Source of the DNA: Bradyrhizobium sp.
Lineage (GTDB): Bacteria; Pseudomonadota; Alphaproteobacteria; Rhizobiales; Xanthobacteraceae
NCBI RefSeq assembly: GCF_030654605.1
Contig: NZ_JAURXB010000114.1
Coordinates: 1 to 64,000, forward strand
Reading direction: 5' to 3'
Length of the DNA stretch: 64,000 nt
The number at the start of each line of letters is the position of its first letter. The stretch's first letter is position 1. Below are positions 34,499 to 43,805 of the stretch, piece by piece. The notes under the pieces are model-generated. The model made no database searches. It saw only the letters and a list, made by a program, of their open reading frames with translations, and was not told where the DNA came from. Both the position numbers and the translations under genes were made by a program.

Positions 34499-35935
34499 AT
34501 GCGCTACCTCACCATATTTCTTTCCCTGATTTGCATGGCGTTATCAGTCCATTCGGCCAAGGCCGACCGGCGTGTTGCCTTTGTCGTAGGCAACGGCGCC
34601 TACAAGAATGTTCAGCCGCTCCCCAACCCCTCGATCGACGCCAAGTCGATGGCGGGCGTGCTTCGCAATGTGGGGTTCGAAGTTGTCGAAGGCACCAACC
34701 TCACCCGCGACAAGATGACAGAACGGCTGCTCGAGTTCGGCAAGAAGGCGCAGGGCGCCGACGTCGCGGTGTTCTTCTACGCCGGCCACGGCATCGCCAT
34801 CGGCGGCGTCAACTATCTGTTGCCGATCGACGCCGACATCAAATCGGAAATGGACGTCAAGCTCGGCGCCGCCATTAACATCGACCTAACGCTCGACCAG
34901 ACCATGGGCGACGCCAAGGTCAAGCTGGTGTTCCTCGATGCCTGCCGCGACAATCCGTTCGCCGCCAAGATCAAGGCGAATGCCGGCGCCACCCGCAGCG
35001 TATCGGTGCAGACCGGCCTTGCGGAAATGAAGTCCGGCGAAGGCACCCTGATCGCCTTCGCCACCGGACCCGGGCAGACCGCGCTCGACGGCAAGGAAGG
35101 CGCCAACAGCCCGTTCACACGCGCGCTGATGGCCAACATCGCGACCCCCGGGATGGAAATCCAGCAGGCGATGACCAAGGTCCGCGCCCAGGTCAACGAG
35201 GAAACCAACAAGGGCCAATTGCCCTGGGGCCACACCAACCTGATCGGGACGGTCTATCTCAATCAGGCCGCGGCGCCCGCAGGGACTGCCGCGGCGCCTT
35301 CGCAGGCCGGCCCGGCCGTTGCGACGGCGTCCCAGGGTTCGGAGGTCGAAGTCGAATTCTGGCGATCGGTCAAGGAATCCAACAAACCCGAAGAACTCAA
35401 CGCCTATCTGGCCACCTATCCGAACGGCCAGTTCAGGTCGCTGGCGCAGGCCCGGATTGCCTCGCTGCAGGATGGCGCTTCGGCGAACGCGACCCGCAAT
35501 CTGACCACCGGGATCGATCCCAAGACGTTTGATGCGGAAGCCAACCAGACCACGGAAGACCAGATCGGCCTCGACAAGGGCCAGCGCCGCGACGTGCAGC
35601 GAAGACTCAACGGCCTCGGTTTCGATACCAAGGTGACCGGCACGTTCAACCCGGCGACGCGCGCGGTGATTACGCGCTGGCAGACCGCACGAGGCTATCC
35701 CAAGAGCGGCTACCTCAACAAGTTCCAGCACAAGGCGCTGTTGACGGAAATCGTCGCGACCGCGCCAACCGCCTCGAGCGACGACGGGGAAGAGAAAAAG
35801 CCGGCTCGCCGCGCGCAGCAACAGCAGCGCAGCAGTGGCGGTGGCGGCGGTGGCGGTCACCGCGGCGGGGATCCCGGTGCAGCCTTCGTCGGCGGAGTGG
35901 TCGGCGGCATGTTGGGCGGTGCGTTCCGGCGCTGA
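34499..35935 (+). CDS. Secreted caspase-like (peptidase C14) protein with peptidoglycan-binding domain
   Basis: 478 residues. Signal peptide 1-22; caspase-fold domain about 24-260 with the dyad H97 (FFYAGHGI) and C149 (FLDACRDNP); a linker; a peptidoglycan-binding-type helical domain about 365-420 (GQRRDVQRRLNGLGFD ... FNPATRAVITRWQTARGYP); then a basic/Gln tract, a Gly run and a glycine-zipper tail (GAAFVGGVVGGMLGGAF). Such bacterial orthocaspases cleave after Arg/Lys or other residues; this one should be periplasmic. The tail could insert in membrane. A CRP-like site lies upstream and a terminator follows. Confidence 0.88.
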   Translation: MRYLTIFLSLICMALSVHSAKADRRVAFVVGNGAYKNVQPLPNPSIDAKSMAGVLRNVGFEVVEGTNLTRDKMTERLLEFGKKAQGADVAVFFYAGHGIAIGGVNYLLPIDADIKSEMDVKLGAAINIDLTLDQTMGDAKVKLVFLDACRDNPFAAKIKANAGATRSVSVQTGLAEMKSGEGTLIAFATGPGQTALDGKEGANSPFTRALMANIATPGMEIQQAMTKVRAQVNEETNKGQLPWGHTNLIGTVYLNQAAAPAGTAAAPSQAGPAVATASQGSEVEVEFWRSVKESNKPEELNAYLATYPNGQFRSLAQARIASLQDGASANATRNLTTGIDPKTFDAEANQTTEDQIGLDKGQRRDVQRRLNGLGFDTKVTGTFNPATRAVITRWQTARGYPKSGYLNKFQHKALLTEIVATAPTASSDDGEEKKPARRAQQQQRSSGGGGGGGHRGGDPGAAFVGGVVGGMLGGAFRR

Positions 35936-35966
35936 TCATCCGGCCCGTGAATATCGAATCCAGCAA

Positions 35967-35994
35967 AAAGCCCGGCTCGCGCCGGGCTTTTTTT
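35967..35994 (+). terminator. Rho-independent terminator
   Basis: AAAGCCCGGC-TCGC-GCCGGGCTTT with a perfect 10-bp stem, extended T-run to 35994, 31 bases after the caspase-like gene. Confidence 0.9.
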
Positions 35995-35999
35995 GTTGC

Positions 36000-36089
36000 C
36001 GTCATGGCCGGGCTTGTCCCGGCCATCCACGTCTTTCTTGCGTGAGTGAAGCACAGACATGGATGCCCGGGACAAGCCCGGGCATGACG
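36000..36089. repeat. Dispersed palindromic repeat
   Basis: Near-perfect inverted arms: CGTCATGGCCGGGCTTGTCC at the left and GGGACAAGCCCGGGCATGACG at the right, about 30 bases apart. It resembles a common Bradyrhizobium intergenic element. Confidence 0.75.
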
Positions 36090-36112
36090 AGTTTGCCATC
36101 ATGGGCTGCCGC

Positions 36113-36352
36113 CTATTTGCCCGCCACCTTGCGCAAAGCGTCGTTGATGCGGTCCTGCCAGCCGGGGCCACCCTCCTGGAAGTGTTCGAGCACGTCCTGA
36201 TCGATCCGCAGCGAAACCAGTTCCTTCACGCCGGGAATCGCTGATGGTTTCGGCGGCGCCTCCACCACCTTGGTGGTTGTCTTCTTGAACGCCGCTTCGG
36301 CTTCGGTGCGCGCGTCGTTCAGCGTTCGCGGTCGCCTCGGTTGATCCGCCAT
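36113..36352 (-). CDS. BrnA-like antitoxin-family protein, no toxin partner
   Basis: 79 residues from the ATG at 36352. The basic N-terminal half is followed by VSLRIDQDVLEHFQEGGPGWQDRINDALRKV, the ribbon-helix-helix-like pattern of the BrnA family. It starts 4 bases after the cysK stop, so it is co-transcribed with cysK. No BrnT RNase gene is adjacent, so its role may be non-toxin-related. Confidence 0.75.
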   Translation of the reverse strand: MADQPRRPRTLNDARTEAEAAFKKTTTKVVEAPPKPSAIPGVKELVSLRIDQDVLEHFQEGGPGWQDRINDALRKVAGK

Positions 36353-36356
36353 GGTC

Positions 36357-37334
<978 letters not shown>

Positions 37335-37555
37335 GACAATACTCCTGTGGCGGCAATGTGCTGTAAGTTTGAAGCTCTTCCATCATTACGGACAGGTTGT
37401 GGCGGCGCGCAAGCGGGAATCCCTGCGTCCGGCTTTCGCTGCAATGCAAAACTGGAAAGCCGCCAAATAACGTAAAACGAACGCATTTGTGTTGCGACAA
37501 CGTCAAGCAAATCAGTGTATGCTAAAGTCTAAGTTGAGAGCGCAAGGAGGTCACG

Positions 37556-37774
37556 ATGCCAGCAGTCGCTGAAGTCATGTCGACCGTCGCGTGCAACCCC
37601 AGTCCCCGTGGGTGTGATCTGCCGACCTGCCCGGTTTGCGCCGACTCCATGGTCGCCGCGGAAGGCTCCGCCTATTTGTCGGAAAACGTCATCAGTTACC
37701 TCTGGACCTGCGATACCTGCGGCTACGGTTTTGTCACCAAGCATGCGGTGAGCAAGCGGTTCGTCTGTAACTGA
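37556..37774 (+). CDS. Small Cys-rich (zinc-ribbon-like) protein
   Basis: 72 residues with a very strong AAGGAGG site. Contains CPVC near 25 and CDTC near 52, which could form one zinc ribbon, plus extra cysteines at 13, 20 and the C-terminus. No signal peptide. Function unknown; similar small proteins are common in Bradyrhizobium. Divergent from cysK, convergent with tgt. Confidence 0.7.
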   Translation: MPAVAEVMSTVACNPSPRGCDLPTCPVCADSMVAAEGSAYLSENVISYLWTCDTCGYGFVTKHAVSKRFVCN

Positions 37775-37785
37775 TCGCTGAGGCT

Positions 37786-38919
37786 TCAGCGCGGCGCGAT
37801 GTCGCCGCGCGCCCAATCGGCGCGGGTGCGTGCGCGAAAATCTTCAAATGTCCCGGTCGACACCGCGTTCCTGATGTCCAGCATCAAGCGCTGATAATAG
37901 GCGATGTTGATTTCCGACAGCAGCATCGCGCCCAGGGTCTCACCCGACTTGACCAGATGATGCAGATAGGCGCGCGCGCAATCGCGCGTCGATGGCCATT
38001 CGCTGGCCTCGTCCAGCGGCCGTGGATCGTCGGCGTGGCGGGCGTTTTTCAAATTGATCTGGCCGAACCGGGTGAACGCCATGCCGTGACGCCCGTTGCG
38101 GGTCGGCATCACGCAATCGAACATGTCGATGCCGCGCGCCACCGCCTCCAGCATGTCCTCGGGCGTGCCGACGCCCATCAGATATCTCGGACGGTCGACG
38201 GGCAGGATCGGCGCCACCTCCTCGATCATGGCCAGCATCACCGCCTGCGGTTCGCCGACCGCAAGCCCGCCGATCGCGTAGCCGTGAAACCCGGTTTCGA
38301 CCATGCCGCGCGCGCTGGCGTGCCGAAGTTCGGGCACGTCGCCGCCCTGCGCGATCCCGAACAGCATGTAACCGTCAGGCGCGCTCTCGAAGGCGCGCTT
38401 GCTGCGCTCGCCCCAGCGCAGCGAGAGCTGCATGGCGCGTTCGATGTCGGCGCGCTCCGCCGGAAGGCGGATGCATTCATCCATCTGCATGGCGATGTCC
38501 GAACCCAGCAGGCGCTGCACCTCGATCGATCGCTCGGGCGACAGCTCGATTTTGGTGCCGTCGATATGGGAACGAAAGGTCACCGCGTTTTCCGTGACTT
38601 TGCGCAGCTCCGACAGCGACATCACCTGGAAGCCGCCGGAGTCGGTCAGCATGGGGCCGTTCCAGCCGCTGAAGCGCTGCAGACCGCCGAGGCCGGCGAT
38701 GCGCTCGGCGCCCGGCCGCAGCATCAGATGATAGGTATTGCCGAGCACGATGTCGGCGCCGGCATCGCGTACCTCGCGCCAGTGCATGCCCTTCATCGCG
38801 CCCGCGGTGCCGACCGGCATGAAGGCCGGCGTACGCACCACGCCATGCGGCGTCGTCAGCCGTCCGGTGCGGGCGGCGCCGTTGGTGGCGATCAGATCGA
38901 AGTGATTGGGCAGGCTCAT
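37786..38919 (-). CDS. tgt: tRNA-guanine transglycosylase without the zinc-binding motif
   Basis: 377 residues, full length. It exchanges guanine 34 of Asp/Asn/His/Tyr tRNAs for preQ1. Catalytic features are intact: D93 in LTDSGGFQ, GGLAVGEP, the second Asp in DMFDCVMPTRNGRHG. The C-x-C-x2-C...H zinc site of other bacterial enzymes is gone: its positions read S306, W308, T311 and I337 (DEASEWPSTRDCARAYLHHL). Start ATG at 38919. queA, the next queuosine step, is 1.4 kb away on the same strand. Confidence 0.92.
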   Translation of the reverse strand: MSLPNHFDLIATNGAARTGRLTTPHGVVRTPAFMPVGTAGAMKGMHWREVRDAGADIVLGNTYHLMLRPGAERIAGLGGLQRFSGWNGPMLTDSGGFQVMSLSELRKVTENAVTFRSHIDGTKIELSPERSIEVQRLLGSDIAMQMDECIRLPAERADIERAMQLSLRWGERSKRAFESAPDGYMLFGIAQGGDVPELRHASARGMVETGFHGYAIGGLAVGEPQAVMLAMIEEVAPILPVDRPRYLMGVGTPEDMLEAVARGIDMFDCVMPTRNGRHGMAFTRFGQINLKNARHADDPRPLDEASEWPSTRDCARAYLHHLVKSGETLGAMLLSEINIAYYQRLMLDIRNAVSTGTFEDFRARTRADWARGDIAPR

Positions 38920-39027
38920 GGATCAGCTTATCGCGTGACAACGGCATTCGGTTCAACCTCATTGCCCCCTTATTTTCCGCCCGAAACCCGTTGACGCCGG
39001 TAAAATTCTGCCGCATAAGCCCGCGCC

Positions 39028-39099
39028 ATGACCACCAACACCAAACGCACCGCGAAAACCACCAAGCCCTGCCGGGCTTCGGGAGATTTGCGCACGTAG
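39028..39099 (+). CDS. Leader peptide of asd (Thr/Lys-rich)
   Basis: A 23-codon open frame starting MTTNTKRTAKTTKP: 7 Thr and 3 Lys in total, with 6 Thr and the 3 Lys in the first 13 codons. It ends at TAG 39097-39099, within the attenuator that precedes asd. Asd supplies the common precursor of Thr, Met and Lys, so stalling at Thr/Lys codons is the expected signal. Too short for homology. Confidence 0.75.
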   Translation: MTTNTKRTAKTTKPCRASGDLRT

Positions 39100-39158
39100 T
39101 TGGACGACCCGCATCATCTGAACCGAAGCCCCGCCTGAAAAGGTCCGGGGCTTTTTTA
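39064..39158 (+). promoter_or_regulatory. Transcription attenuator of asd
   Basis: Four segments: 1 AAGCCC (39064-39069, in the Lys-Pro codons), 2 GGGCTTCGG (39074-39082), 3 CCGAAGCCC (39123-39131), 4 CGGGGCTT (39146-39153) followed by Ts to 39157. Pairing 1:2 gives the pause hairpin, 2:3 is a perfect 9-bp antiterminator, and 3:4 is the terminator (8-bp stem AAGCCCCG/CGGGGCTT). The logic is that of the classical thr and his attenuators. Confidence 0.8.
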
Positions 39159-39198
39159 TTGCCCGCGGACGATCCGGCTCAAGTAAATGGAGACCAAA

Positions 39199-40224
39199 GT
39201 GAGCAATTATCCCGTTGTTGCCATTGCCGGCGTGACCGGCGCCGTCGGCGCCGAATTCATCGCCACCATGGACCGGCGCGGTTTTCGCGTCGGCAGACTG
39301 AAGGCGCTGGCCAGCGCCCGCTCGGCCGGCAACACCATCGACTTCCGCGGCCAGCGCATCGTCATCGAGGAGCTCACCGAGCACTCCTTTGCCGGCGTCG
39401 ACATCGCGCTGTTTTCGGCTGGCGGCGGCATTTCCCGGAAGTTCGCGCCGATCGCGGTGAAGGCCGGCGCGGTCGTGGTCGACAATTCCTCGGCCTTCCG
39501 GATGGACCCCGACGTGCCGCTGGTGATCCCCGAGATCAACGCTCGCAGGATCAGGGAGCACAAGGGCATCGTCGCCAACCCGAACTGCGCCGCGATTACC
39601 GCGCTGGTGCCGCTGTGGCCGATCCACCGCGCCAACCGCATCAAGCGCGTGATCCTGTCGACCTACCAGGCGGCCAGCGGCGCCGGTGCCGCCGCCATGG
39701 AAGAGCTGGTGGAATCGACCCGCGCCAGCCTCAACGGCGAGGCCTATCAGCAAAAGGTACTGCCACACCCCTACGCCTTCAACCTGTTCAGCCACAACAC
39801 CGCGATCGATCCCGCGACCGGCTACAATGACGAGGAGACCAAGGTCATCCAGGAGACCCGAAAGATCCTCGAGGACCAGCGGATCGCGGTCGGCGTGACC
39901 TGTGTGCGGGTGCCGGTGCTGCGCGCGCATTGCGAGGCGATCACCTTCGAATGCGAAAATCCGATCACCGAGCACGACGTGCGCGAGCTCCTGTCGGGCG
40001 CGCCGGGCGTGAAGATCGTCGACGACCGGGTGAAGAACTACTTCCCGATGCCGATCGATGCCTCCGGCCAGGATGACGTGCTGGTCGGCCGTATCCGCAA
40101 GGATCTCAGCGATCCCACCGGACATTCGATCTCGATGTTCGTGGCGGCGGACCAACTGCTGAAGGGCGCCGCGCTGAACGCGATCCAGATCGCGGAATTG
40201 CTGCCGCAGCGCGTCATGGCGTGA
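39199..40224 (+). CDS. asd: Aspartate-semialdehyde dehydrogenase
   Basis: 341 residues from the GTG at 39199, which has GGAG 6 bases upstream; the ATG at 39187 has no ribosome site and would make the GGAG coding. NADP motif GVTGAVG, catalytic C130 in VANPNCAAI, and the histidine in VPVLRAHCEA. It reduces aspartyl phosphate to the semialdehyde for Lys, Thr, Met and diaminopimelate synthesis. Preceded by the leader peptide and attenuator at 39028-39158. Confidence 0.95.
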   Translation: MSNYPVVAIAGVTGAVGAEFIATMDRRGFRVGRLKALASARSAGNTIDFRGQRIVIEELTEHSFAGVDIALFSAGGGISRKFAPIAVKAGAVVVDNSSAFRMDPDVPLVIPEINARRIREHKGIVANPNCAAITALVPLWPIHRANRIKRVILSTYQAASGAGAAAMEELVESTRASLNGEAYQQKVLPHPYAFNLFSHNTAIDPATGYNDEETKVIQETRKILEDQRIAVGVTCVRVPVLRAHCEAITFECENPITEHDVRELLSGAPGVKIVDDRVKNYFPMPIDASGQDDVLVGRIRKDLSDPTGHSISMFVAADQLLKGAALNAIQIAELLPQRVMA

Positions 40225-40230
40225 CTGGAT

Positions 40231-40334
40231 CGTAGCGTGGGCCAAGGTGCGCTCTTCGCGCCGTGCCCACCATGAGAGATCATGAGCTGGATAGATGGTG
40301 GGCACGGCGCAAGCGCGCCTTTGCCCACCCTACG
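40231..40334. repeat. Dispersed repeat between asd and queA
   Basis: Arms CGTAGCGTGGGC...GCGCCGTGCCCACCAT and ATGGTGGGCACGGCGC...GCCCACCCTACG are inverted copies. The right end (CCCTACG) contains the stop codon of queA. Confidence 0.75.
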
Positions 40335-41412
40335 TTTCAGGCGTTGCGCGAAACAGCAGGCACGCATCGCCATACGAGTAGAAGCGATAACCGCTGCCGA
40401 TCGCGTGCGCATAGGCCTGCTTCATCGCATCGAGTCCGGAAAACGCCGACACCAGCATGAACAGCGTCGAACGCGGCAGATGGAAATTGGTCAGCAGGAT
40501 ATCCACCGCGCGAAACCGATAGCCCGGCGTGATGAAGATCGCGGTATCGGCGCTGAACGGCTGGATCGTGCCATCCTCCGTTGCAGCACTTTCCAATAGC
40601 CGCAGCGAGGTGGTGCCGACCGCGACGATGCGGCCGCCCTTGGCCCGGGCTGCATTCAAGGCGTCAGCAGTCTCCGGCGATATTGTGCCCCATTCGGCAT
40701 GCATTTTGTGGCCCACGGTGTCGTCCACCTTGACCGGCAGAAAGGTCCCCGCCCCGACATGCAATGTGATCCGGTGCATCCCGACACCGCGCTGGCGCAA
40801 CGCCGCTTCCAGCGCGGGCGTAAAATGCAGCCCCGCCGTCGGGGCCGCGACCGCCCCCTCATTGGCCGCGAACATGGTCTGGTAGTCAGCGGCGTCATGC
40901 TCGTCGGGGGCGCGCTTGGAGGCGATGTAGGGCGGCAGCGGCGGGCTGCCGAGATCCGATATCGCCTGATCTAGCGCCGGCCCGTGGAATGAAAATGACA
41001 GCGTGACCTCGCCGTCCTCGCCCTTGTGCTCGACCTGCGCATCCAGATGGCCGAGCAGGCACACCCTGCCCTCGTTGCCGAAGCGGACCACGTCGCCGGG
41101 CGAGAGCTTTTTCGCGGGCTTCACCAGCGCCTGCCAGCGCGAACCGTCGAGGCGCTTGATCAGTGTCGCGTCGATCTTCGGCTCGGTGTCGCGGCCGATG
41201 CGGCGGCCTCTGAGCTGGGCCGAGATCACCTTGGTGTCGTTGACCACCAATTGGTCGCCAGGCTCGAGCCATTGCGGCAGCTCGGCGACGACGCGGTCGA
41301 GCAAGGTCGCGTCGGGACGCACCACCAGCATGCGCGCAGAGTCACGCGGACTCGCTGGCCGCAGCGCGATATTCTCGGCGGGAAGTTCGAAATCGAACAG
41401 ATCGGTGCGCAT
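40330..41412 (-). CDS. queA: S-adenosylmethionine:tRNA ribosyltransferase-isomerase
   Basis: 360 residues, normal length. It converts preQ1-tRNA to epoxyqueuosine-tRNA. Conserved segments: [11 protein letters not shown] at the start, [16 protein letters not shown] [39 protein letters not shown] and [20 protein letters not shown]. The stop TAG lies in the dispersed repeat. Upstream (41413-41468) the original spacing to the cyclophilin gene is broken by the IS1595 element. Confidence 0.95.
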   Translation of the reverse strand: MRTDLFDFELPAENIALRPASPRDSARMLVVRPDATLLDRVVAELPQWLEPGDQLVVNDTKVISAQLRGRRIGRDTEPKIDATLIKRLDGSRWQALVKPAKKLSPGDVVRFGNEGRVCLLGHLDAQVEHKGEDGEVTLSFSFHGPALDQAISDLGSPPLPPYIASKRAPDEHDAADYQTMFAANEGAVAAPTAGLHFTPALEAALRQRGVGMHRITLHVGAGTFLPVKVDDTVGHKMHAEWGTISPETADALNAARAKGGRIVAVGTTSLRLLESAATEDGTIQPFSADTAIFITPGYRFRAVDILLTNFHLPRSTLFMLVSAFSGLDAMKQAYAHAIGSGYRFYSYGDACLLFRATPET

Positions 41413-41530
41413 GATATTCGGGGCTCACAGCCGAGCCATGAGGCACGGCCTCTTACCCTCCCCTGGAGGGGAATTATATACTTGACAAAAGTAAGTCAGG
41501 CCTATAAAACGTGGTCATTGGAGCAAATCG

Positions 41531-42472
41531 ATGACCACATTCAACGCGCCCATGTTTACTGACGAGGATAAGGCCCGCGAAGCCCTTGAGGTTCTGCGTT
41601 GGCCCGATGGTCCCTATTGCCCTCATTGCGGTAACTCCGATCAAACCAAGGTCGCCAAGATCGAAGGCGCGAAGCACTCGCACCGTCCCGGCCTGTACTA
41701 TTGCAACGAGTGCAAAGGCCAGTTCACCGTGACGGTTGGCACCGTATTCGAGCGGTCTAAGGTTCCTTTGACCAAGTGGTGGTTTGCCGCCCATCTTCTC
41801 AATTCGAGCAAGAAAGGCGTTAGCGCCCATCAAATCCACCGCACGATTGGCGTCACATACAAGACGGCGTGGTTCATGATGCACCGCCTGCGCGAAGCCA
41901 TGGCCGACCTGAAGCCCGCTGGCCCCATGGGCGGCCCCGACAAGATCGTCGAAGCTGATACGACTTTCATTGGCGGCAAAGAGAGCAACAAACACAAGAG
42001 CAAGCGCAACTCGAAGAACATCGGCGGCAAGGGCAAGCAAATCGTTCATACGCTTGTCGAGCGCGACGGTAGCGCCCGATCGCACCACGTTGCCAGCATC
42101 AGCGGCGAAGAACTGCGCCCCATCCTCACCGCGAATGTTAGTCGCAAATCCTCCCTGATGACTGATACCGCTGGCGGCTACATGGGCGTCGGCAAAGAGT
42201 TTGCGCGACACGAAATGGTTGACCATGGCATTGGCGAATACGTTCGCGGCGATGCTTACAGCAACACGGTCGAAGGCTACTTCTCAATTCTCAAGCGCGG
42301 CATCACTGGCGTTTACCACCACGTCAGCGAAGCCCATTTGAAGCGTTATCTTGCGGAGTTTGATTTCCGCTACAGCAATCGTTCCAGCCTTGGTGTTACC
42401 GATGGGGAACGGACGGCAAAAGCTCTCAAGGGTATCGAGGGCAAGCGCCTGACGTATCGGCCGACTAACTAA
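41531..42472 (+). CDS. IS1595-family transposase
   Basis: 313 residues. N-terminal zinc ribbon (CPHCG near residue 36, YCNECKGQF near 57), then FTVTVGTVFERSKVPLTKWW. Catalytic core: first Asp in VEADTTFIGG, second in LMTDTAGGY, and the N-x-x-E signature SNTVEGYFSILKRGITG. All ISXO2-like (DDE) landmarks are present and there is no frameshift. It starts 62 bases inside the left terminal repeat end. Confidence 0.93.
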   Translation: MTTFNAPMFTDEDKAREALEVLRWPDGPYCPHCGNSDQTKVAKIEGAKHSHRPGLYYCNECKGQFTVTVGTVFERSKVPLTKWWFAAHLLNSSKKGVSAHQIHRTIGVTYKTAWFMMHRLREAMADLKPAGPMGGPDKIVEADTTFIGGKESNKHKSKRNSKNIGGKGKQIVHTLVERDGSARSHHVASISGEELRPILTANVSRKSSLMTDTAGGYMGVGKEFARHEMVDHGIGEYVRGDAYSNTVEGYFSILKRGITGVYHHVSEAHLKRYLAEFDFRYSNRSSLGVTDGERTAKALKGIEGKRLTYRPTN

Positions 42473-42606
42473 GATCGTTCACAAGAAGCAAGCCGCAAAG
42501 CGGTTCAGAGCGTGGCGAAAACGATCTGTGCATAAAAAGCACGGATCATGAACGCTACCCCTCGACTCCTGACCACGACTCAACGCTTAGTGAAGTCTTG
42601 AATTGG

Positions 42607-42631
42607 AAAAACCGCCAGTTGACGCTGGCGG
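42607..42631 (-). terminator. Hairpin followed by T-run on the minus strand
   Basis: CCGCCAG-TTGACG-CTGGCGG with an AAAAA run at the plus-strand left end, that is, a stem followed by TTTTT on the minus strand. It could end leftward transcripts from the cargo region and limit antisense into the transposase. Confidence 0.55.
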
Positions 42632-42753
42632 CTTCCAGTCTCCGCACTATCCAGCTAGGGGCTGGTAGCGGGGCATAGGGTAGTGAGAGCCGGACAATGA
42701 GTCTGGAATCGCCTTTAGTCAATACCAGTCCCTAACTTTTGAAGGGACTAATA

Positions 42754-43071
42754 ATGTCAAACTACAACGTGACTTGTCGCATCGCCAATAAAACGATTGG
42801 CGGTAAAACCTATGATGAGCGAAGAAAAACTCTCATCGACAACATGCGCAAAGAACAATTGGGATACTGGGAAGAACCAACGTCGTTCTTCTTAGTAGAA
42901 TCGAATTTGAACACCGATGACTTTGCTGCAAGGTCCTGCAAAGGCTTGAGCGCGAAGGATGATCTAGTTCTCGTCTTTGACTCATCGGACATGTCAGCTT
43001 CCTATTTCGGCCCTGTAACGGAAGTTGACGTTCTTGAGAGTTTCTTCCCGAAGCTCAAAAAGGTACTTTGA
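42754..43071 (+). CDS. IS cargo protein, possibly ferredoxin-fold (VapD/Cas2-like)
   Basis: 105 residues from the ATG at 42754 (GAAGGGA upstream). It reads YNVTCRIANKT, then a charged helix, then PTSFFLVESNL, a helix, and DDLVLVFDSSDMSASYFG. This alternation of strands and helices, with size near 100, recalls the small ferredoxin-like VapD/SinR/Cas2 proteins; the match is by pattern only. Codon use is AT-richer than the host. Same direction as the transposase. Confidence 0.65.
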   Translation: MSNYNVTCRIANKTIGGKTYDERRKTLIDNMRKEQLGYWEEPTSFFLVESNLNTDDFAARSCKGLSAKDDLVLVFDSSDMSASYFGPVTEVDVLESFFPKLKKVL

Positions 43072-43162
43072 ACCTCGATTGGAACTGCGAAAAAGCGCGC
43101 CATCGCTAATACGAGACGTAAGCGCATTAACCTCATAGTGCCTCGCTAACGAGAGGCTCGGC

Positions 43163-43303
43163 TCACTTGCCGGGCTTCTTCTCCGGTTTGGCTTTCTTGG
43201 CCTTCTTGCCAACCTTCATTTCCTCGTGCGGCTTTGGCTTCATACGCACTAGCGCGCCCATAAGGCGCTTAGTCTCATCCAGGTCTTGATCGGATTTACC
43301 CAT
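43163..43303 (-). CDS. Small Lys-rich IS cargo protein
   Basis: 46 residues (MGKSDQDLDETKRLMGALVRMKPKP, then a lysine-rich tail of about 20 residues). I recognise the LMGALVRMxPKPHEEMK pattern from small hypothetical proteins in Rhizobiales. Its ATG is the reverse complement of 43301-43303, so it shares the CATG tetramer with the rightward gene starting at 43302. Probable nucleic-acid binding by charge; function unknown. Confidence 0.65.
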   Translation of the reverse strand: MGKSDQDLDETKRLMGALVRMKPKPHEEMKVGKKAKKAKPEKKPGK

Positions 43304-43805
43304 GGCAATTAAATCCTACCCTAGCGTTGGTGAGGCTTATGCCGATGTAACTTTCGCATTGGGATTTGCCCTCACTCAATGGCACACCATCGAACATAAG
43401 CTGTACCAACTTTTTGTCTATTTATGCGGCAACTCCGACGAAAAGGCGCTGAATGCGATTTTCCATGAAATGCCGCTCGAATCGAGATTGCGCGCCTTGA
43501 CCGAATTGGTTCGTCTCCGCGACGAAAAATCGCTGTCTGCATGGGATGACGTACTTAAACAGGTCACTAAACAGAAGCGCTTAAGAGACAAACTTGCTCA
43601 CTGGACGGTAGAAACCGGACCCCACAAAGACGGCGGCTTTACGGCTTGGCTTTCTCCCCCAAGCACAGACGAAAGAGCCAAGATTGTATTTGAGAATGTT
43701 CAAAACGCCTTGGGCGCAGATGATCTAAAAATCAAATGCATGGAATTTTTGGCCGCCAGCCACGCCATACATGGGTTTATGATGGTTTTTCCAAAGATCG
43801 CATAG
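43302..43805 (+). CDS. IS cargo protein with HEPN-like motif
   Basis: 167 residues, helical. Around residue 98 it has RLRDKLAHW, an R-x4-H motif preceded by an acidic helix, as in HEPN-domain RNases and related helical-bundle proteins. Upstream is LTQWHTIEHKLYQLFVYLCG. No other domain. HEPN assignment is by motif only. Divergent from the Lys-rich gene with overlapping start codons, which suggests joint regulation. Confidence 0.65.
   Translation: MAIKSYPSVGEAYADVTFALGFALTQWHTIEHKLYQLFVYLCGNSDEKALNAIFHEMPLESRLRALTELVRLRDEKSLSAWDDVLKQVTKQKRLRDKLAHWTVETGPHKDGGFTAWLSPPSTDERAKIVFENVQNALGADDLKIKCMEFLAASHAIHGFMMVFPKIA

Noticed and set aside
38959..40305. 448-codon minus-strand open frame opposite asd
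   Set aside because: Antisense to a certain gene and its attenuator; Arg/His/Asp-rich low-information translation.
42994..43212. 72-codon minus-strand open frame in the IS cargo region
   Set aside because: Overlaps two better-supported small genes and has an Arg/Ser-rich random-looking translation without a ribosome site.
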